Source: Takakia lepidozioides
Lineage: Eukaryota > Streptophyta > Takakiopsida > Takakiales > Takakiaceae
Direction: 5' to 3'
Assembly (NCBI GenBank): GCA_030704615.1
Contig: CM060732.1
Coordinates: forward strand, 54,605,053-54,665,052
DNA length: 60,000 nucleotides
The first letter of the stretch is position 1. Every line of letters starts with the position of its first letter. The notes under the pieces are model-generated. The model did not search any database. It was not told the DNA's origin and was given only the letters and a program-made list of their open reading frames with translations. A program made the translations under genes and the position numbers. Positions 53,503 through 60,000 of this stretch are shown one piece after another.

Positions 53503-55197
53503 GTGGTGCATCGACCGGGTTTGGTCAATCGCAATGCAGATGGGTTGAGTCGCAATCCATGCACGAGCCAGCAGGATGACACTGGAGCTCGGTGGCATGG
53601 TAAGACGGACGAGGAGATGGTGCCCGGATGGCATGCATCTGCATTTCTGTGTATCTTGGCAGCGGAAGACCAAGTTGGACCTGCAACAGGGATGACTGTA
53701 GATCAAGTGTCTGAGGACCGTGAGGCCAGCAATGAGCAAGGTGGCGCTAAAGATATACATGAGGATTCAGTTGTGTTGGACTACCTCCGCACTGGAGACA
53801 CTGCAGCCACTGTGACTGCCAAGGAGAGGGATCGGATCCTACAACGAGCCAAGAGGTTCAAGTGGGAGGGGACACACCTGCTCCGAGTGTGGGAGGATGG
53901 TCGAGTGAGGATTGTGCCTCACCCAACACAGCGGGCATGGTTAGTGCGGCATGCCCATGAGGAGTTGGGGTATTTTGGGGTGCAACGCACTCATAGTCTA
54001 CTGCAGGGGCAGTATTGGTGGCGTGGTATGCACACAGAGGTGCAACAATTTGTGGCTAGGTGCATGGTGTGTGACAAGGTGCGTGCTTCATTCAACGCCC
54101 CTACTCCACAATTGTACCCTCTTCCGATCATGGGATTGGGCTACAGGTGGAGTCTTGACTTCGCAGGGCCGTTGCCACTGACCATGCGCCACAACAAGTA
54201 CATGTTGGTGATGGTGGAGCACTTCTCCAAGTGGATTGAATTGGTTCCATTGCCTGATAAGGCTAGTGAGGGAGCTGCGTATGCATTCTTGGATTGTGTG
54301 CTTAGCCGATTCGGTGCTCCAGCTGAGGTACTCACGGACCAAGGGAGAGAGTTCTTGGGGGAGTTTCAGGCTTTGTGTGACAAGGCCTTGATAGACCACC
54401 GCACCACTTCTCGGGATCATCCTGAGGCCGATGGCTTTGCAGAGAGAGTTGTTCAGACAGTAAAGAGGGGTTTGCGCAAGTATGGCTTGCAGAAGGGACA
54501 CCTAGGAGATTGGGACCTTCAGTTACCCTGGTTAGCCATGGGCTATAGGTTCAGCAAGCAAGCATCACTTGCCTCCTTCTCACTATACTTTCTTCTCTTT
54601 GGCCGAGAGCCGGATTTGCCTACATCCATTCGCAGAGAAACTGCTACAGTTCTTAACCTTGTCGATCCGGACGTGTGGGCACGTGCATGTGAGCAGCGTG
54701 CAGAGTTGTTCAAGAAAGTCATGCCCGTGGCTTTCGAGAACCTTGCCATTGCACAACATCGTGATACGTTGAGGTATGCTACCATACGTGGTGGGGGCTA
54801 TCGTCCTGGGGTTCGGAGATTCAACCCTGGTGACTATGTTTATCTGCAGCAGACTGCTCCTACGACCTTGGATGTGACTGTAGGACATACTATTTTGAGG
54901 GTTCGAGAGGTGTTGCCCTCAGGAGTCCTGATCTTGGAGGGTCGGGATGGCATGATTTGGAAGGACCATGTGCGTAATTGCGCGCCAAGTCACCTTCCAA
55001 ATATTGATGGAAGGGTTGACCCAAACCTGGCAGTGGTACCTGCAAATTTGAGGTGCATGTTGTGTGGGTCTGCTAGAGGGGCAGCCACCATGCTGGTGTG
55101 TGATCAATGCTCTAGAGGTTGGCATATGGGATGCTTGACTCCACCTCTTGAGATGGTTCCTGATGGGGATTGGTTATGTCCGCATTGCATTGGATAG
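53503..55197 (+). CDS. pol: Integrase with C-terminal PHD finger
   Basis: The frame continues directly from RNase H after the amber. VVHRPGLVNRNADGLSR closes the RNase H linker. The integrase has an N-terminal zinc part (HAHEELGYFGVQRTH ... CMVCDKVR), the catalytic Asp in YRWSLDFAGPLP, Asp in EVLTDQGREF, and Glu in DHPEADGFAERV, so the DDE triad is present. After the DNA-binding tail, residues at 55050-55190 form a PHD finger: C-x2-C, then C-x2-C (VCDQC), GWHMGC, and the closing WLCPHC, i.e. C4HC3. It ends at TAG 55195-55197. PHD fingers of this type generally read histone H3 tails; whether this one contacts H3K4 cannot be told from the sequence. No chromodomain is present. Confidence 0.92.
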   Translation: MVHRPGLVNRNADGLSRNPCTSQQDDTGARWHGKTDEEMVPGWHASAFLCILAAEDQVGPATGMTVDQVSEDREASNEQGGAKDIHEDSVVLDYLRTGDTAATVTAKERDRILQRAKRFKWEGTHLLRVWEDGRVRIVPHPTQRAWLVRHAHEELGYFGVQRTHSLLQGQYWWRGMHTEVQQFVARCMVCDKVRASFNAPTPQLYPLPIMGLGYRWSLDFAGPLPLTMRHNKYMLVMVEHFSKWIELVPLPDKASEGAAYAFLDCVLSRFGAPAEVLTDQGREFLGEFQALCDKALIDHRTTSRDHPEADGFAERVVQTVKRGLRKYGLQKGHLGDWDLQLPWLAMGYRFSKQASLASFSLYFLLFGREPDLPTSIRRETATVLNLVDPDVWARACEQRAELFKKVMPVAFENLAIAQHRDTLRYATIRGGGYRPGVRRFNPGDYVYLQQTAPTTLDVTVGHTILRVREVLPSGVLILEGRDGMIWKDHVRNCAPSHLPNIDGRVDPNLAVVPANLRCMLCGSARGAATMLVCDQCSRGWHMGCLTPPLEMVPDGDWLCPHCIG

Positions 55198-55442
55198 TGG
55201 GAGTGGATACAACCATGGAAGGCTAACAAGAAATGCAAGGCCAAGCTACTAGGAGACCAACACACGAGATCCTGACTCAAGTTCACAGATTGCAAGACGG
55301 CAACTAACGATGGGGTTGCTCTTGTACCCGGCCTCTTGGTCTATAGAGTTTGAGTACAATAGGGACAGTGATAGAGGACTTAGTACGGCTGTGGCTATTA
55401 CATCTTGTAGCTATCTGGAGTTAGAGGGACCTAACCACCAGC

Positions 55443-55533
55443 TAGGGGGGCGATTGTGGTATAGGATTGTGTGCTTAGATTGTGTGGTGGACAACGATGT
55501 ATATTGTGGCACGATGCTTAGGTGCACGACAGC
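55443..55533 (+). other. Polypurine-like tract and extra copy of the LTR-end segment
   Basis: A purine run 'taggggggcg' (about 55443-55452) is a good polypurine-tract candidate. It is followed by a 79-bp segment (55453-55531) that is repeated right after the 3' LTR block (55954-56040), differing by two bases and an 8-bp insertion. After it come 'gc' and the LTR start TGTCATGG. Confidence 0.7.
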
Positions 55534-56040
55534 TGTCATGGTTTTAGTCATGGTTATCTAGAATTACCTACTTCTAGTTAACTAAGACATTTTAGATATT
55601 TATATTTATATTTTGTGTGTTGGGACTTCATTTGGTCTCACATGCCAAGTGAGGTGTCGAGCCTCACTTGAGACATGGAGATAGGTTTTCCCCTTGCGAG
55701 TGTTGAGGAGGCTCATCTTCTTGTAGTTGAGCCTCCATGAGCTTCTCTCACCTCCATAGCTCTAGGTATTGAGAGGGAGTGTGTTGAGGGCTTTGTAGGG
55801 TGGATTCCTTTAGCAAATGTGCCCTTGGCTTGACTTAGTTTATGTGATAGAGTGGATTTCACTTGGAAGGACTAGGGATTATTCTTCATGTGATTGCTTC
55901 ATGTTTTGAGAGCTTTCATTGTCTTCTACTTCTCTCATTTCTCATCTCTTATCATTGTGGTATAGCTTTTTAGGATTGTGTGCTTAGATTGTGTGGTGGA
56001 CAGCGATGTATGTTGTGGCACGATGCTTAGGTGCACGACA
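55534..56040 (+). repeat. 3' LTR (421-bp block plus 86-bp extension)
   Basis: 55534-55954 equals the 5' block. The next 86 bases (55955-56040) end in CGACA followed by AGAG, and the full span TGTC...GACA has inverted ends. The 5' LTR lacks this extension, whereas the sequence just inside the 3' LTR (55453-55531) carries a copy of it. Confidence 0.8.
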
Positions 56041-56124
56041 AGAGAACTACCGAACTGCCTAAGCCTAAGGGAAACTGAGATGTTGCCAGATGAAGAGGCC
56101 AGAACAAGAACAAACATTCCATAG

Positions 56125-56570
56125 CTAGAATCTCAGCTGGGCTTCTGAACTTGGTGTCGAGAGCCTTCTTGTGACGTCAGATGAAGTCTTTATCCTCCCC
56201 CTCACCAGGAGACTTCCCAAGTAGTGGGGATGGTGCTTTGCCATTGAGTAAACGCACGATGGGAAGACATGTGCTGAGTATGTTATTTTTGCCCCAAGAC
56301 TACTGAAAATCCTAGATGAGCTTCTTCCCGCGTTGTTGTGAAGTTTTGGAAACAATTGCACACATAGTGCCCCAAGCTTTCATCCCCTCAATAAGCAGGT
56401 CATGATAAATGTTAAACAGAATGGACTTGCCCCTGGGTGAAATCCCCTCATAAAACCAAGCACATCTAGCCTTCCACAAATTCCACAAAGTATAAGCCCT
56501 AAGATAGGGCCATACTGGGCAAGAGCAGAATATGTGATGAGGAAGAAAATTCACAAGTAACAAGGAGGGT
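56125..56570 (-). mobile_element. LINE remnant (RT-ORF C-terminal region)
   Basis: A minus-strand frame (56563-56312) contains YTLWNLWKARCAWFYEG followed by SILFNIYHDLL, the segment located after the zinc-binding domain in plant LINE ORF2, and parallel to 30283-30430. It continues with frame changes toward 56125. Confidence 0.55.
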
Positions 56571-56599
56571 GGGGAGGGGTAAAGGCAGACTACACTGAC

Positions 56600-57470
56600 T
56601 CAAAAGCGGCAGATGTGCCCTCCACTGAAAGTCCATGAGAAAAAATTAATTAAAGATATTTGTTCAAATATATTTTTATCTTCATATGTAATGGTATACT
56701 AATCATATTTAGTAAATGGTCTCATCCCAAATATTTGAGATATTTTTTATTTTATATATATATATATTCTTATTTAGAAATAATAGCTACTTATTATTAT
56801 CTTGTAGTTTATGAAATTTGTCCATATAACAATAAGCTCCTAGAGACAATAACAATATATATATTCTTAGCAAAGATCTCCACCCAAATATGAATTTTTC
56901 AAAATGTTATGGACAAATCGTCATTTTGCGGGTTTTTTTGGTACAAAAGAGTGCATAGTGTCTTGATGGATGGATAGAATTGTTCACAAATTTATATTTG
57001 TGTCTATTCAAACATTGTAACACTATTTTAATTAAGTCTGGACTTTTGGCTTAAATCCGGACTAAACTTAATATATATTTGCATTAAAATGAATTGAAAT
57101 ATTAATAATATCATGGTGTAATGTGTGATTGAACTTTGTGAAATTTCAGGTGATGTCATACTTGTTTCAAAATGTGTCATATAAGAGGTCCATTTGACAT
57201 TGAAGTGCTCAATGTGAAGTAGCAGTATTGAACAATTCATTGAACGTCCACTTGGAAGTCGAATAAAGTAATATTGCATTGCAGGATCACGATAAACAAA
57301 TGGGTGCATCGAACATGGGCCAGACTCCTACTCTACCATACTCTATACAACTTGCTAGTAATTTTATTGATTGAATCTTCATATGAAGCACAATGTTCAC
57401 ATACCACCCCATTGGAATGAATCATGTTTTGGATGTGACAAGGGCAGTAAAATATTAGAATAGCATGAAA
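56600..57470. other. AT-rich intergenic DNA
   Basis: Strongly AT-rich with short tandem TA runs near 56750-56765. No gene recognised. Confidence 0.5.
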
Positions 57471-59110
57471 CATTCGGAAGAGGTACTAGGGTAGTACAAT
57501 AAGGTTTGGGGTGTAACTAGAGAGAAGTGTAATAAGGTTTGGGTTTACAGTAAGGGTAAGGATTTAGGGTACAAAAAGACAAACAAATATGATGGACTCA
57601 CACTCGGTAGAATTAAGAAATGGTTGAGGAATTTGATATCCCTGTAATCATTCTATCATACATTATCCAACAAAAGAAAATATTAAAAGAGCATGAAACA
57701 TTGAGAAGAGGTAACATGGTAGTACAATAAGGTTTGGAGTGTAACTAGGGTAGTACACTAAAGTTATTGGTATATGGTAAGATTAATGGTTTAGGGGTGA
57801 TGGTAAAGGTAGGGTTTTCGGTTTGGGTTTAAGAACACTATTGGACAAACAAATATGGAAAACTCACAGTCGCTAGAACTTGGTGTGTGTTAGTAGGATA
57901 AAAAATAAATAAATAAATGGAGAAACAAATATTATAGAAGAGTCATTGGGCCGAAGAAGTATTTAGATTGAGGATTCGTCCTTGGAACCTGGTATTAAAA
58001 TACATATGGTTATGGTATGGATACTTCATTCCCATTTGCAGGGGAAGGGTAAGGGTTTAGACGTAACAATGGCGTAGGGTTTTGTTTAGGGTTCCCGACA
58101 AGGGTTTAGGGTTTGGGTTGAAGGCAGAAATGGTGAGCATACATGGCGGAAGACTCGCACTCACTACAACTTAGTGTTGTAGTAAGGTAGTGCTAAGCAA
58201 AATAAAAATGAAGAACCTAATATTATGGAAGTGTAGTCATTGCATCGGACAAGTATTTAAATGAAAGACTCGTCCTTGGAACCTGGTATTAAGATACATA
58301 GAAAGCAAAGTTCGATAAAAAAATGTAAGTGCATGTCAATCCAAACCGAAGGCAAAACCTTGTGCAAGGTGAAGGGCGAAGAGATTTGAATAACCATAAA
58401 TAGTTATGGTTATGGTATGGATACTTCATTCCTATTTGCAGGGGAAGGGTAAGGGTTTAGACGTAACAATGGCGTAGGGTTTTGCTTCGGGTTCTTGACG
58501 AGGGTTTAGGGCTTGGGTTGAAGGTAGAAATGGTGAGCATACATGCCGGAAGACTCGCACTCGCTACAACTTAGTGTGTTAGTAGGGTACATAATGAAAA
58601 TTTGGATATATTGAAGAGATTTGGATAACCAAAATGGTTATGGTTATGGTATGGATAGTTGATTCCCATTTGCAAAGGGAAAGGAAAGGATTCTGGGGTA
58701 TTGGGTTAAGGGTAAATGTTTAGGGTTTTATAGTAAGGGTTTAGGGTAAGGGTATAGGATTTTTGTTTAAGTTACTAAATAGACAAACACTTATGGAAAA
58801 CTCCAGACTTCGTTAGAACTTAGTGTTGTTAGTAGGGTACTAGTAAGCAAACAAAAAATGAATAACCTAATATTATGGACAAGTATTTAAATGAAAGACT
58901 CGTCGTTGGAACCTGGACCTATTAAGATGTAACATAGAAAGCAAACTGTAACATGCCTAAATGCATGTCAGTCCAAAACAAAGGAAAAAGCTAGCGCAAA
59001 TGTAAAGGGAGAAGACATTTCAATAACCATAATGGTTATGGTTTTGGCTATGGTTATGATATGAATAGTTCATGGGCCATTTGCAGAAAAGGGTAAAGGT
59101 TAGGGGGAAT
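57470..59110. repeat. Degenerate tandem array with telomere-like motifs
   Basis: The phrase 'ttatggtatggata' recurs at about 58008, 58408, 58642 and (varied) 59053, and 'aagactcgcactc' with 'acaacttagtgt' recurs at 58150 and 58552. The unit is about 400 bp where best preserved. Within units, 'agggtttagggt'-type strings occur (for example near 58094, 58502, 58724 and 58738), close to the plant telomere repeat TTTAGGG. Earlier copies at 57470-57900 share 'gcatgaaacatt', 'agtacaataaggtttgg' and 'cctatatggaaaactcac'-like phrases but are more diverged. Confidence 0.75.
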
Positions 59111-59439
59111 GCTAACATAAAAAGCAAGGTATTATAAAAAAGGTATGTCAATCCAAAATCCTAAATTGTCAAAAAAAAAAAAGTACACACTATGAGATTT
59201 GGAAAGAAAATAGCGTTATATAACGACTTTTGGGAAGCGCCTGGATCTCATGGGAGAAAATGGATTTGAAGAAAACATGAGAGAGGATAAAAAGTTAGAC
59301 CACCAAATAAAAACTAAGAGAAATGAAAATTGCTCAAAATTTGAACAACGGAAAAGGACATGTGAAATTCCCTCTTAAACTAGGGCCAAAGATGAGAAGT
59401 ATGAAAATGAAATGAAATGAAATGAAAATTTGGTGCAGA
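59111..59439. other. Unassigned A-rich sequence
   Basis: A-rich with a (atgaa)n microsatellite at 59404-59428. No coding region seen. Confidence 0.4.
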
Positions 59440-59640
59440 AAAGTCGTAGAGCTTAGAGAGAAAATGGAGGAAAACCTCAGAGAAAAACTTCAAGACTGGC
59501 AAATTGAAAAGTATGTCAACAACGATTGAGTAAGGCTCATCCTAGTGGGAGACTTCAGTGGGAGACTTGGTTATGCGAAAAACAAGTCTAATGTTTCAGA
59601 GAATGACTGGAAATGGGCTATTTTCTTTCGTTGTTAAAAA
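59440..59640 (+). mobile_element. LINE endonuclease-domain scrap
   Basis: A frame with one stop reads EENLREKLQDWQIEKYV, then LILVGDFSGRLGYAKN, where the GDF-x-x-R-x-G pattern is the catalytic Asp region of the AP-type endonuclease of LINEs. It stops at 59635. Nothing else in the last 360 bases is supported. Confidence 0.4.
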
Positions 59641-60000
59641 CCTCTTTGACTGAATTTGAAGACTCCAGTGGTCGTGCCCGCCATTTTTGTTCTTGTGATC
59701 TATATGTTATGTAGGCGAAACTCCCCCACAAGGTTTTCTTTGTTGACCATAACGTACAGCAGGCCAGAATCCAGCACACCAGAAACAAAGGACGAGAATG
59801 TCCACAGGACATTTAAGGTTCAGTGCGACATAAGAAGATAACAAAAATGATCCCCCAACGCAAACAAGAAGGGCCATATAAAGAAGAAAAAATTTATTTC
59901 TTAAATCGAAATACTGGAGTTGACCTCAACAATATGTCCTTGGTCTAGAACTCGCTTGCACGACTCATTTTTTGACTGATGATTAGCCTCCTCCAAATTA

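Larger units (their letters stand above)
45026..56040 (+). mobile_element. Ty3/gypsy LTR retrotransposon with DNA methyltransferase and PHD finger
   Basis: The domain order is LTR, leader, gag with two zinc knuckles, protease, C5 cytosine methyltransferase, reverse transcriptase, RNase H, integrase, PHD finger, LTR. The RT-RNaseH-integrase order is that of Ty3/gypsy. The LTRs share 421 bp with 9 differences, so the insertion is recent. Outer ends TGTC (45026) and GACA (56040) are inverted, and AGAG flanks both sides (45022-45025, 56041-56044), a plausible 4-bp target duplication. Frameshifts in gag and in the methyltransferase, plus three in-frame amber codons, make this copy nonautonomous as it stands. 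Normal plant gypsy elements of this length lack the methyltransferase and PHD; chromoviruses carry a chromodomain at the integrase end where this one has PHD. Confidence 0.9.

Noticed and set aside
57470-59110. True telomere
   Set aside because: No run of perfect TTTAGGG units; motifs are scattered inside a longer repeat unit.

Overview
This window looks like nuclear DNA of a seed-free land plant (fern, lycophyte or bryophyte grade); the exact lineage cannot be fixed from sequence alone. The reasons are: a long DYW-type PPR RNA-editing protein with decayed PPR relatives nearby, an intronless RAD51, plant-type genes with GT-AG introns (HESO1-like terminal nucleotidyltransferase, BIR-like LRR protein, FkbM-like/DUF7870-like methyltransferase, PLIP-type lipase remnant), and many LINE, LTR and DNA-transposon remains. 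No prokaryotic organisation, rRNA, tRNA or CRISPR array was recognised.

Layout. 0-2.3 kb: an unrecognised multi-exon gene or pseudogene. 2.8-6.9 kb: decayed PPR repeats in two opposite orientations. 9-10.3 kb: LINE scraps and one exon-like frame. 10.8-13.6 kb: an intact 923-residue PPR-DYW gene. 14-18 kb: LINE 3' ends and CT/GA microsatellites. 18.3-24.0 kb: a terminal nucleotidyltransferase gene with LINE copies in its introns. 25.5-26.4 kb (minus): a membrane LRR protein with no kinase. 27-32 kb: AT-rich DNA, LINE pieces, a small foldback element and a 721-bp hAT-like element with 8-bp target duplication. 32.5-33.5 kb: RAD51. 34.9-35.9 kb (minus): membrane-anchored FkbM-like methyltransferase. 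36.9-44.3 kb: a thrice-repeated unidentified block, a broken PLIP lipase, a lone TFIIF-beta-like exon and a strong hairpin.

45.0-56.0 kb is the centre of interest: a Ty3/gypsy LTR retrotransposon whose polyprotein region reads gag with zinc knuckles, protease, a C5 cytosine DNA methyltransferase domain, reverse transcriptase, RNase H, integrase and a C-terminal PHD finger. The element therefore carries a chromatin writer (DNA methylation) and a probable chromatin reader (PHD). The copy is young by its LTRs (about 9 differences in a shared 421 bp) but broken by frameshifts and three in-frame amber codons. Its leader carries tandem repeats of about 90 bp with small inverted repeats, and its 3' LTR junction is anomalous. 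57.5-59.1 kb is a degenerate tandem array rich in plant-telomere-like TTTAGGG variants; the last kilobase holds a LINE endonuclease scrap.

Retained host genes serve organelle RNA editing (PPR-DYW), RNA 3' tailing (nucleotidyltransferase), homologous recombination (RAD51), receptor function (LRR) and probable glycan/small-molecule methylation (FkbM-like). They are not an operon and show no common pathway.
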